The notes under the pieces were generated by a model that saw only the letters and a program-made list of their open reading frames with translations, had not been told where the DNA came from and searched no databases. From NCBI GenBank assembly GCA_030668045.1, contig DAOUUR010000072.1, positions 1-8,535 of the forward strand: 8,535 bases of DNA, given 5' to 3'. Position 1 is the stretch's first letter, and every line of letters begins with the position of its first letter. A program made the translations under genes and the position numbers. Of the stretch, positions 1-6,670 are shown piece by piece. The DNA comes from a bacterium (lineage in GTDB: Bacteria > Zixibacteria > MSB-5A5 > GN15 > FEB-12).

Positions 1-2
1 AA

Positions 3-1061
3 GATTTTGAACCCAAGAGTGGTTATGAGGGCGATACTGTCACCATATACGGCCAATACCTCGGATTTGCGGCCAGCACCAGTGTGATTCGAATTGGCAA
101 TTCACGAGCTCATGTTGTTATGACATCCAGCGACAGCGTGCGGATACAGGTACCACGAATGGGTAACACCTGTCCCATCTCGATAACCACCAGCGAGATT
201 ACCGTGGTGACAACTGAGAATTTTGTAGTTCTCTACCACGGTATGATCTGGAGTTTTGGATATACCTCAATCACTTCAGACCTCAACGATATCGTCTGGT
301 CGGGAACTGAATATCTGGCTGTGGGAAACGACGGTGCTATTATAGTCTCCCCGGATGCAGTCATCTGGACCGAAAGGCAATCCGGTACTAATGTCAATCT
401 CTTCGGCGTGGCCAGATACGGTGGGCTATATGTTGTCGTAGGGGCGGGCGGCACAATACTGACTTCTGGTGATGGGATAGACTGGTCGCGCTATATCTGG
501 GCGCCGGAAGTGTCATTTTTTGATGTTACATGGGGGCCTGGCAGGTTTGTTATTGTTGGTACTTTTGGGCAGGTGTTGAAATCGCCAGACGGGCTCAATT
601 GGTGGTCGGTGGAAACTGGTGTCTCCAACTGGTTGTATTGCGTCATCCATACCGGCGACGAATACGCCATGGTTGGGTCAACCGGTATGATTATAACAAC
701 TCCAGACCTGACCGAATGGTCAACCGATGAAGCGGTGACACGTAACCATCTGCTTGATGCGATCCGTACCACCTCAGCGCTAACGTTGGTCGGTCACTAT
801 GGTGCGGTTTTTGTTCGTCATGATGGTGGCGATTGGTTCCGTGGTATCTCCAACACTATGGACCACCTGCTCGGTGTTGCCGGTTATGAAAATCGCATGG
901 TCGCGGTGGGGGTCGATGGCACCGTCATTGCGAGCTTCGATCACGGTGGTAGTTGGATCAAGCGGACCACTATCACCTCCTCGGACCTAAACGGCATCGT
1001 CTGGGGAGATGGTCGCTACGTTGCCGTCGGCCAGAACGGTGTTATTCTCTTTTCAAATTAG
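3..1061 (+). CDS. IPT/TIG domain plus seven-bladed Ycf48-like beta-propeller protein (5' end missing)
   Basis: The frame is open to the left edge of the window, so this is the C-terminal part of a longer protein; the GTG at 84 falls inside a domain and is not a credible start. Positions 3-233 encode an IPT/TIG (immunoglobulin-like) domain, recognisable from 'SGYEGDTVTIYGQYLG' and a later VRIQVPR strand. Positions 276-1058 encode six complete repeats of 39-40 residues and a seventh partial one, each with the pattern 'hxxVxWgxxxYVAVGxxGxIhxSxDGxxW'. This is the repeat type seen in Ycf48/Hcf136-like and BNR-like propellers. The last repeat stops after 'NGVILFSN' without its W-containing outer strand; a matching strand, 'GMIWSFGYTSIT', lies just before repeat 1 (240-275), suggesting a closed seven-blade ring. 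IPT/TIG domains are common in secreted or surface proteins, so an extracytoplasmic location is likely, but any signal peptide is outside the window. Function and ligand are unknown. It converges with the dinB-like gene, 54 bp away. Confidence 0.85.
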   Translation, partial: DFEPKSGYEGDTVTIYGQYLGFAASTSVIRIGNSRAHVVMTSSDSVRIQVPRMGNTCPISITTSEITVVTTENFVVLYHGMIWSFGYTSITSDLNDIVWSGTEYLAVGNDGAIIVSPDAVIWTERQSGTNVNLFGVARYGGLYVVVGAGGTILTSGDGIDWSRYIWAPEVSFFDVTWGPGRFVIVGTFGQVLKSPDGLNWWSVETGVSNWLYCVIHTGDEYAMVGSTGMIITTPDLTEWSTDEAVTRNHLLDAIRTTSALTLVGHYGAVFVRHDGGDWFRGISNTMDHLLGVAGYENRMVAVGVDGTVIASFDHGGSWIKRTTITSSDLNGIVWGDGRYVAVGQNGVILFSN

Positions 1062-1115
1062 ACCGGCCAAGTTGTTGGACTCAGCCGAAATTGAAAATCA
1101 GAAACAGCCTCAAGC

Positions 1116-1619
1116 TCAAACTGCCGGTGGCGGTGCGTTGTACTCAGCCCAGCCTTCTTTTGCCGGTCCGTAAATCGACGGCACGACCAAACCAGCCTGC
1201 CTCATCAGCACCGACATCTGACCGCGGTGATGTATTTCGTGGTTGATTAGAATGCGGGTCGTCAATCCTTTCTTCCATGTCTCACCATACATTTCATCTT
1301 CCTGCTGAAGGGTATCATCGTTCCACTTGGCCTTGACTTCCTCAAGCAACCTGCCCGATGCCTCAGCATAGACTTTCTTGATTTCTTCAACACTGGCTGG
1401 TACCGGTGCTTCCGGGTCGACACCTGAAAAGTCCAGACCAGTTTGGCTCATCATTTCCGGGATGGAGGTGGCAATATGCCAGGCAACACGCGCCAGATTC
1501 CGGTGTCCTTCAGCCACTTCCTGCTTTGCGGCGGCTTCAGTCAGGGCGTTCATGACATTCTGGGTGATTTTTGATTCACCCTCCCACCCCTTGAGAAGGC
1601 TTTCCATAGTTGTAAACAT
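1116..1619 (-). CDS. DinB-family four-helix-bundle protein, putative metal-dependent
   Basis: A complete 167-residue protein, the usual size for the DinB/YfiT-like family. The likely metal ligands are all present: His48 in 'RNLARVAWHIATS' and the pair His127/His131 in 'NHEIHHRGQMSVLMRQAGL', which matches the family's C-terminal HxxxHRGQ signature. Family members are cytoplasmic helical bundles. Some are thiol-dependent transferases (bacillithiol or mycothiol S-transferases), but most have no known substrate, so none is assigned here. The start at 1619 is supported by a good Shine-Dalgarno on the minus strand (AAGGAAA, complement of 1624-1630) with 6 nt between its AGGA core and the ATG. A sigma-70-like promoter lies further upstream (complement of 1715-1743). 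It is transcribed divergently from the menaquinone operon. The E. coli DNA polymerase IV also called DinB is unrelated, so the gene symbol is left blank. Confidence 0.9.
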   Translation of the reverse strand: MFTTMESLLKGWEGESKITQNVMNALTEAAAKQEVAEGHRNLARVAWHIATSIPEMMSQTGLDFSGVDPEAPVPASVEEIKKVYAEASGRLLEEVKAKWNDDTLQQEDEMYGETWKKGLTTRILINHEIHHRGQMSVLMRQAGLVVPSIYGPAKEGWAEYNAPPPAV

Positions 1620-1623
1620 GATC

Positions 1624-1630
1624 TTTCCTT
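1624..1630 (-). promoter_or_regulatory. Ribosome binding site of the DinB-family gene
   Basis: On the minus strand this reads AAGGAAA, with its AGGA core 6 nt before the ATG whose first base is 1619. It supports that start over the next in-frame Met four codons later. Confidence 0.7.
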
Positions 1631-1714
1631 TCGATTATTTGATGTTTTCCACTCGCCGAACGAACTGTATTCGCGGCTGTTGGCCGTTTCCAAAGGTTGC
1701 CGCGACTGCAACTC

Positions 1715-1743
1715 ATTATGCCGGTTACATTGGAGTTGGTCAA
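1715..1743 (-). promoter_or_regulatory. Putative sigma-70 promoter for the DinB-family gene
   Basis: On the minus strand, TTGACC (complement of 1738-1743) is followed by exactly 17 bp and then CATAAT (complement of 1715-1720). Each hexamer matches the sigma-70 consensus at five of six positions. Transcription would start near 1708 and give a leader of about 89 nt before the ATG. This rests on sequence match only; promoter consensus can differ between phyla. Confidence 0.6.
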
Positions 1744-1781
1744 TCACATTGTTGAAAGAGGCCAGCCAATTCGTCCTGAGC

Positions 1782-1810
1782 TTGAAATGATCGGGGAATT
1801 GCCATATATT
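1782..1810 (+). promoter_or_regulatory. Putative sigma-70 promoter P1 of the menaquinone operon
   Basis: TTGAAA at 1782-1787, a 17-bp spacer, then TATATT at 1805-1810. Each hexamer matches the consensus at five of six positions. The predicted transcription start is near 1817, about 60 nt upstream of the preferred menG start. It points away from the dinB-like promoter, and the two -35 boxes are only 38 bp apart. Confidence 0.5.
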
Positions 1811-1824
1811 AGGAGGTCCGTGAT

Positions 1825-1833
1825 TGGTATAAT
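1825..1833 (+). promoter_or_regulatory. Putative extended -10 promoter P2 of the menaquinone operon
   Basis: The sequence TGGTATAAT is a perfect TATAAT -10 box (1828-1833) preceded by the TGn extended -10 element. No good -35 sits at 16-18 bp, but extended -10 promoters can work without one. The predicted start is near 1840, leaving a leader of about 37 nt before the ATG at 1877. If used, it rules out the in-frame ATG at 1832 as the start, because that ATG overlaps the -10 box. Confidence 0.5.
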
Positions 1834-1863
1834 GAGTGTCGGATTGAAGGATATGTTCCCGGT

Positions 1864-1868
1864 GGAAG
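1864..1868 (+). promoter_or_regulatory. Probable ribosome binding site of menG
   Basis: GGAAG lies 8 nt before the ATG at 1877. The stronger-looking AGGAGGT at 1811-1817 is 14 nt from the ATG at 1832 and 2 nt from the GTG at 1820, both poor spacings. It also lies at or upstream of both predicted transcription starts. Confidence 0.45.
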
Positions 1869-1876
1869 CAGCTGAT

Positions 1877-2635
1877 ATGAGTCTCAGAGATACTGTTCCC
1901 GAAAAGCGCCAACCGTCGCGGCAGGATGCCTGGAAGATGTTTGACCGGATTGCCCACCGCTACGATCTGCTCAATCGCCTCTTGTCATTTGGGCGCGATG
2001 TTGCGTGGCGGAAAAAGCTCGCGGCGCAGGTTGGACCGGGTCAACGGCAGGTTGCGGTTGATCTGGCCTGCGGTACCGGCGACATCCTTCTCTCGTTGTA
2101 TCGGTATTGTCCGCAGGTGGTTCTTGGCCTTGGGGTTGACATGGCTGACCGGATGCTTCGCCTCGCCAAAACGAAGCTCGCTGCTTTCAATAGAGAACGA
2201 CCAATTCCCACCTCACTGTTGCGGGCCGATGCCTGCGCTCTTCCTCTGGAAACAGCCAGCGCCGATTTGGTAACGATTGCGTTCGGAATCAGAAACGTCA
2301 CCGATGTCGGTATGGCGCTCGACGAAATGTATCGAATCCTGCGACCGGGAGGACGCGCGCTGATTCTGGAATTTTCTCTGCCGTCAAACCGGTTGGTACG
2401 GTTGGTCTATTTGTTTTATTTTCGATCAATCCTGCCGAGGTTGGGCGGGATAATTTCCGGCGACCGCTATGCCTATCGCTATTTGAATGAAACGGTCGAG
2501 TCGTTTCCGTATGGTAACGATTTCTGCGACCTGATGACGCAGTCAGGTTTTTCCAATACAAAAGAGATCCGCCTGACTTTTGGTGTGGCAACGATTTATT
2601 CCGGTGACCGGATTGACAGCGATGGAAAGGTTTGA
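1877..2635 (+). CDS. menG: Demethylmenaquinone methyltransferase (MenG/UbiE family)
   Basis: A class I SAM-dependent methyltransferase that methylates demethylmenaquinone to menaquinone, the last step of the pathway; it may also act on ubiquinone precursors where those exist. From the ATG at 1877 it has 252 residues, the normal family size. The N-terminal UbiE signature 'MFDRIAHRYDLLNRLLSFG' is at 21-39. The SAM-binding motif I is 'VDLACGTGDI' (61-70), and the second UbiE signature is 'RILRPGGRALILEFS' (153-167). 'LTFGVATIYSG' (233-243) is a typical C-terminal stretch. The frame stays open upstream to an ATG at 1697, but that segment contains the predicted promoters and has no family similarity; ATGs at 1832 and 1853 are alternatives. 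It is the first gene of the men operon, 10 bp before menF. Surrounding genes make the menaquinone role nearly certain; the exact start is less so. Confidence 0.93.
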   Translation: MSLRDTVPEKRQPSRQDAWKMFDRIAHRYDLLNRLLSFGRDVAWRKKLAAQVGPGQRQVAVDLACGTGDILLSLYRYCPQVVLGLGVDMADRMLRLAKTKLAAFNRERPIPTSLLRADACALPLETASADLVTIAFGIRNVTDVGMALDEMYRILRPGGRALILEFSLPSNRLVRLVYLFYFRSILPRLGGIISGDRYAYRYLNETVESFPYGNDFCDLMTQSGFSNTKEIRLTFGVATIYSGDRIDSDGKV

Positions 2636-2645
2636 TTGATTCGTT

Positions 2646-4058
2646 ATGTCGGATATCGCCCAACAGTATATTGTTTCCGATCTGGTTTCCGCCCGCGAGC
2701 TGATGGCTGAACGGGTCGGCGAATTGCTGATCGAGCCGGACCTCGGAGAAATTCCCGACACTTCCAATACCGTGCGGCTTGAGATCGAGATTGAGAATCT
2801 CCCCGATCTGTCCGGATGGCTGGCATCTCAGAAAGCAAGCGGGAAAATCTACTGGTCTTCGCGGGACGAATCGTTTGCGATGGCTGCGCTTGGTTTCGCC
2901 GATGCTATAACGTTTGAGGGCGACGAGACGGCAGCCCACCTGATCGGTCGGGTGGAGGACAAACTCCGGGGTGGCAGCGACCGCCTGCGGGACTATGGTG
3001 GCCTCGCTTTCAATGGCGACGCAACCAGCAAAAAGAGAAGAGTCTCTGGAAAAGCATGGGATAAGTTTGGCCGGGGCAGGTTTGTATTGCCACGTTTTGA
3101 GTTGGTGAAGTCTGAACAGACCGGCTACTTTGCCTGCAATATTGATCTATCAAGAGATCGTGCCAATCACGACACGATCCTGCGCGAATTGGCTGTTATA
3201 AATGATAATGACCGCCTGCCCGATAATTTTGGTGTCGAGACGATCCGAGGTGATGACTGCCCCGACCGTGAGAGCTGGCCTGCGATCTTTGATGCTGCCC
3301 TGAAGGCTATTCATTCGGATCTCGTCGACAAAGTAGTGCTGGCGAGGAGAACGTCATTCGATTGCAACGATGAATCAACTCCTGAAATCGTTTTTGATCA
3401 ACTGGTGCGTAACACTTCGCATTGTTTCCACTTCTGTTTCCAACCCGATTCGGGGGCAACTTTTATAGGAGCGTCCCCCGAACTTCTGTATCGGAGAGAC
3501 GGAGCAGAAATAAAAAGCGAAGCTATCGCCGGTACCCGGGCGCGGGGTGCCGATGAGTCATCGGATCTGGAGATGGAGCGGCAACTGTTGGCTTCGGAAA
3601 AAGAGTTTCGGGAACATCGTCTGGTCGTCACCGGAATTCGAGAGGCACTGGCCGATTTGTGTTCGGACGTATCGGGTGGGGAAGAAATCGGAATTGTCAA
3701 ACTGCCGCGCGTGCAGCACCTCATCTCCACGATGCGAGGCAAGCTGTTGCCTTCGACTGGCGATGCCGTTATCATCTCAACGCTGCATCCAACACCGGCT
3801 GTCGGCGGATATCCAAGCGCGCAGGCGAGGGAGTTGATTGATCGTCTGGAGCCATTTGACCGGGGCTGGTATGCTTCGCCGGTCGGGTGGATTGGTCACG
3901 AGGCGGCAGAGTTTGCCGTTGCGATTCGTTCGGGGCTGATTGCCGACGGCACACTTGATTTGTATTCTGGTGTCGGGTTGGTCGATGGATCGATAGTTGG
4001 TAACGAATGGACAGAAATCGAAAGCAAGATAGCAGGGTTCCTAAAGGCAATCTCATAG
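2646..4058 (+). CDS. menF: Isochorismate synthase MenF
   Basis: Converts chorismate to isochorismate, the entry step of menaquinone synthesis, in a Mg-dependent reaction in the cytoplasm. The protein has 470 residues: a variable N-terminal half and a chorismate-binding domain from about residue 205 to the end. Signature segments are 'DKVVLARR' (228-235) with Lys229 as the likely general base, 'FIGASPELLYRR' (273-284), 'SEAIAGTRARG' (291-301) with Glu292 as the likely general acid, 'KEFREHRLVV' (319-328) with Glu323 as a probable Mg ligand, 'HPTPAVGGYP' (381-390), and 'NEWTEIESKIAGF' (453-465) with Glu457 as the second probable Mg ligand. The Lys/Glu pair matches isochorismate synthases and salicylate synthases. 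Placement directly before menD favours MenF over a siderophore-type EntC or an anthranilate synthase. The ribosome binding site is weak (AAAGG 15 nt before the ATG), so translation may be coupled to menG. Confidence 0.95.
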   Translation: MSDIAQQYIVSDLVSARELMAERVGELLIEPDLGEIPDTSNTVRLEIEIENLPDLSGWLASQKASGKIYWSSRDESFAMAALGFADAITFEGDETAAHLIGRVEDKLRGGSDRLRDYGGLAFNGDATSKKRRVSGKAWDKFGRGRFVLPRFELVKSEQTGYFACNIDLSRDRANHDTILRELAVINDNDRLPDNFGVETIRGDDCPDRESWPAIFDAALKAIHSDLVDKVVLARRTSFDCNDESTPEIVFDQLVRNTSHCFHFCFQPDSGATFIGASPELLYRRDGAEIKSEAIAGTRARGADESSDLEMERQLLASEKEFREHRLVVTGIREALADLCSDVSGGEEIGIVKLPRVQHLISTMRGKLLPSTGDAVIISTLHPTPAVGGYPSAQARELIDRLEPFDRGWYASPVGWIGHEAAEFAVAIRSGLIADGTLDLYSGVGLVDGSIVGNEWTEIESKIAGFLKAIS

Positions 4059-4059
4059 C

Positions 4060-4063
4060 AGGA
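4060..4063 (+). promoter_or_regulatory. Ribosome binding site fixing the menD start
   Basis: AGGA just after the menF stop, 9 nt before the ATG at 4073. It favours this start over the in-frame ATG at 4007, which lies inside menF and would add 22 residues that do not resemble the family, and over the ATG at 4082. Confidence 0.6.
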
Positions 4064-4072
4064 TTGATACTG

Positions 4073-5818
4073 ATGGCGACAATGAACGAACGATGGGCCG
4101 AGATGATAGTCGAAGAGTTGGTGCGAAACGGAATTACTTTTTTCACCATCGCACCGGGATCAAGATCAACTCCGCTGGTGCTGGCAGCGGCCAGGCATGC
4201 CGAAACAGAGACTGTGGTACACTACGATGAACGCGGAGCGGCTTTTCATGCGCTGGGACATGCCCGTGCGACTGGCAACGCGGCAGTCTTGATCTGCACT
4301 TCAGGTACTGCGGTAGCCAATTTTCTTCCAGCCGTTATCGAGGCTTCGCTGGAATGTATTCCGCTAATCATACTCAGTGCCGACCGTCCCCCCGAACTCC
4401 TGGACACAGGTGCCAACCAGACGATAGACCAAGTCAACCTGTTCGGGGAGTATGTCCGGTGGAAAGTTGATCTTCCTGTTCCCGATAAGTCGATCACGCC
4501 GAGATTCGTTCTTACAACAATTGATCAAGCCGTCTATCGTTCACGACGGTCACCCTCGGGGCCGGTTCATATCAACTGCATGTTTCGTGAACCATTGATC
4601 TCCGGCGAACCAACGACTTCCGACGACAGCGCCGAACTGACTGCATGGTGCGAGTCCGGGGCGCCATTGACCGCATACGGCAGCAGTCTGATGGCGCTTG
4701 ATGATTCTCAACTTCAGGGTATGGCGGGATTTCTCGGCGAAGAGCCAAACGGAATCCTCGTTGTTGGACGATTACAATCCGAGCGCGAGCGTGAAGCTGT
4801 CCTGCGACTGGCTCGTCGCCTCAACTGGCCGACCCTTCCCGACATTTCATCGGGCCTGCGGCTGGGTGTGGAAGATAAGTGTATTGTTCCCTATTACGAT
4901 CTGATATTGGTGTCGCTTTTCTCTGGTCTGTCTGGTTGCAAGACTGTGCTGCATCTCGGTGGGCAGGTTACATCCAAACGTCTCCTGCAACTGCTCGACA
5001 GTGACCAAATCGAAAACTACATCCGGGTGGCCGAACATCCGTATCGTCACGATCCAAATCATCGGGTCACCAGTCGTATCGAAGCAAACCTCACCGACAC
5101 CTGCTTTGCGCTGGCCTCCTTAATCGACCGACATGAAAATGAATCTCTCGTGACGTTGCAAAAACAATCGTCAGCTGTGGATCGTATTGTCGAAGACATG
5201 ACCTCACAGGGCAGTATCAATGAACCGGCAGTGTGTCGACTGATATCGAAGAACATTCACGATCTGTCAGCGCTCTGGTTGTCTTCCAGCCTGCCGATTA
5301 GAGAGATGGACAGTTTCGCGGCTTTCTCGGGACCGGCTGTCCCGGTCGGATGTAATCGTGGTGCCAGTGGTATTGATGGTACAATAGCCTCTGCGTTTGG
5401 CTATGCGCGTGGACTTGATCGTCCGGTGACGATCTTGATCGGCGATCTGGCTTTTCTGCACGATTTGAATTCGCTCAGTCTGGTTCGCAACTCGGCTCAA
5501 CCGATAATCATCGTGGTGCTCAACAACAACGGTGGCGGGATATTCTCGTTCCTGCCGGTAACCGAAGAGAAAGATGTTTTTGAGCAGTTCTTCGCCACTC
5601 CTCATGATCTCGGGTTTGAATCGGCGGCGAAGATGTATGGTCTCAACTATCATCATCCCGGCACCCGCGATGAATTTGTTGCCTGCTATACCAAAGCGCA
5701 AAAGGCTACCGGGATAGCACTTTCATCAATCATTGAAGTCACTTGTGACCGTCAGGAGAACTTTGATCTACAGCAGGAAATCGCACAGGTTCTCGGCAAA
5801 GTACTCGATGAGTTGTAA
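4073..5818 (+). CDS. menD: SEPHCHC synthase MenD (ThDP-dependent)
   Basis: Thiamine-diphosphate enzyme that decarboxylates 2-oxoglutarate and adds the resulting unit to isochorismate, giving SEPHCHC. From ATG 4073 it has 581 residues, near the usual 550-600. The N-terminal Pyr domain has 'APGSRSTPL' (27-35), 'DERGAAFHALGHARATG' (52-68) with Glu53 as the conserved ThDP-activating glutamate, 'TSGTAVANFLPAVIEAS' (76-92), 'SADRPPELLDTGANQTIDQ' (102-120) and 'LFGEYVRW' (123-130). The C-terminal PP domain has 'GCNRGASGIDG' (426-436), the metal/diphosphate motif 'GDLAFLHDL' (457-465) and 'NNNGGGIFSFLP' (484-495). One small oddity is the segment 'LWLSSSLPIR' (401-410), which carries Ser405 where E. 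coli-type enzymes have the Asn of 'GNS'; the following Ser and the Arg are kept. It begins 14 bp after menF and ends 6 bp before menH. Confidence 0.97.
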   Translation: MATMNERWAEMIVEELVRNGITFFTIAPGSRSTPLVLAAARHAETETVVHYDERGAAFHALGHARATGNAAVLICTSGTAVANFLPAVIEASLECIPLIILSADRPPELLDTGANQTIDQVNLFGEYVRWKVDLPVPDKSITPRFVLTTIDQAVYRSRRSPSGPVHINCMFREPLISGEPTTSDDSAELTAWCESGAPLTAYGSSLMALDDSQLQGMAGFLGEEPNGILVVGRLQSEREREAVLRLARRLNWPTLPDISSGLRLGVEDKCIVPYYDLILVSLFSGLSGCKTVLHLGGQVTSKRLLQLLDSDQIENYIRVAEHPYRHDPNHRVTSRIEANLTDTCFALASLIDRHENESLVTLQKQSSAVDRIVEDMTSQGSINEPAVCRLISKNIHDLSALWLSSSLPIREMDSFAAFSGPAVPVGCNRGASGIDGTIASAFGYARGLDRPVTILIGDLAFLHDLNSLSLVRNSAQPIIIVVLNNNGGGIFSFLPVTEEKDVFEQFFATPHDLGFESAAKMYGLNYHHPGTRDEFVACYTKAQKATGIALSSIIEVTCDRQENFDLQQEIAQVLGKVLDEL

Positions 5819-5824
5819 CTGCTG

Positions 5825-6646
5825 ATGGTATCGCCGTACCGTTTTCATCGGATCGAATCAGGTGCGACCGATCTTCCACCGCTGCTTTTTCTTCACGGTT
5901 TCTTAGGATCAGCAACAGACTGGGCCGGACCCGGTAACGTCATTGAGTATTTTCACGATCAGTTTCATTGTATAGCTGTTGATTTGCCCGGTCATGGCCG
6001 AACGGTTGTCGATGGTTCCGATGATTGCTATCGGATGGAGAACGTGGCCGAAGGTCTCTGCGAAGTGGTTCAGTCTTTAGCAGGTGATAGATGTGATGTC
6101 GTCGCCTACTCGATGGGCGGAAGGTTGGCTCTCTACATGGCGGTGAAATATCCACAACTTTTCAGGAGGATAGTTCTGGAGTCAGCTTCGCCCGGTCTGG
6201 AGAATGAGACAGAACGACTACAGCGAACCGAGGCTGATAAAGTCCTCACGGAGCGGATTGAGCGCGAGCCACTTGATAAGTTTCTTGATTACTGGTACGA
6301 CCAGCCACTTTTTGCTGCCATTAAGCGGGATTCGGGCAGGTTGCGGTCGCTTCTGAAAAGACGGATGAAGAACAATCGGGCCGAATTGAGTTGTGCCTTG
6401 ACCGGATTATCGACCGGTGCGCAACCGTCGCTGTGGGGAAAACTTGGCGAGATTGATGGCCCAAGCCTCTTGATAGCCGGAAGAGAAGATGCTAAATTTG
6501 TAACGATTGCCGAGGCGATGGTTGCGCGCGGTATGAAGGCACAGGTGACGGTTGTTGAGGATTGCGGACACAATGTCCATTTTGAAAAAACGGAACGTTT
6601 TGCACGGGAAGTGCGACGTTTCCTTGCTGAGGATAGTTCAAGTTAA
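5825..6646 (+). CDS. menH: SHCHC synthase MenH (alpha/beta hydrolase fold)
   Basis: An alpha/beta-hydrolase-fold lyase that eliminates pyruvate from SEPHCHC to give SHCHC. It has 273 residues. The oxyanion-region 'LFLHGFLGSATDW' (21-33) and 'VDLPGHGRT' (52-60) are followed by the nucleophile elbow 'AYSMGGRLALY' (94-104) with Ser96. MenH-typical 'ESASPGL' (119-125) and 'WYDQPLF' (157-163) come next, then Asp222 in 'GREDAKF' and His249 in 'CGHNVHFEKTERF', completing a Ser-Asp-His triad. The elbow has Ala94 where many family members have Gly. The WY.QPLF and SASPGL segments separate it from generic hydrolases, and its position between menD and menB settles the role. No strong ribosome binding site precedes the ATG, which is only 6 bp after the menD stop, so translational coupling is likely. 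Confidence 0.94.
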   Translation: MVSPYRFHRIESGATDLPPLLFLHGFLGSATDWAGPGNVIEYFHDQFHCIAVDLPGHGRTVVDGSDDCYRMENVAEGLCEVVQSLAGDRCDVVAYSMGGRLALYMAVKYPQLFRRIVLESASPGLENETERLQRTEADKVLTERIEREPLDKFLDYWYDQPLFAAIKRDSGRLRSLLKRRMKNNRAELSCALTGLSTGAQPSLWGKLGEIDGPSLLIAGREDAKFVTIAEAMVARGMKAQVTVVEDCGHNVHFEKTERFAREVRRFLAEDSSS

Positions 6647-6660
6647 GATAGCGATGACTG

Positions 6661-6665
6661 AGAGG
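6661..6665 (+). promoter_or_regulatory. Ribosome binding site of menB
   Basis: AGAGG, 5 nt before the ATG at 6671. It is one of the better ribosome binding sites in the operon and supports this start. Confidence 0.6.
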
Positions 6666-6670
6666 TTGAT

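Noticed and set aside
1062..1115. Possible terminator between the convergent propeller and DinB-family genes
   Set aside because: Only a 4-bp stem (CCAA/TTGG) is visible and there is no T-run, so I cannot support a terminator.
1696..1712. Inverted repeat GTTGC-7nt-GCAAC at the predicted dinB-like transcription start
   Set aside because: Five base pairs is too short to claim an operator without conservation data.
1378..1755. Plus-strand open frame of 125 codons opposite the DinB-family gene
   Set aside because: It is antisense to a gene with conserved metal ligands and runs into the promoter region. The translation has no family features.
1697..1876. N-terminal extension of menG
   Set aside because: The frame is open, but these 60 codons hold the predicted promoters and do not resemble the UbiE/MenG N-terminus.
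1550..1957. Minus-strand open frame of 135 codons filling the divergent intergenic region
   Set aside because: It overlaps the starts of both flanking genes and the predicted promoters, and its translation resembles no family I know.
2298..2939. Minus-strand open frame of 213 codons across the menG/menF junction
   Set aside because: It lies antisense to two clearly real genes, has a low-complexity basic composition and no recognisable motif, so it is a shadow frame.
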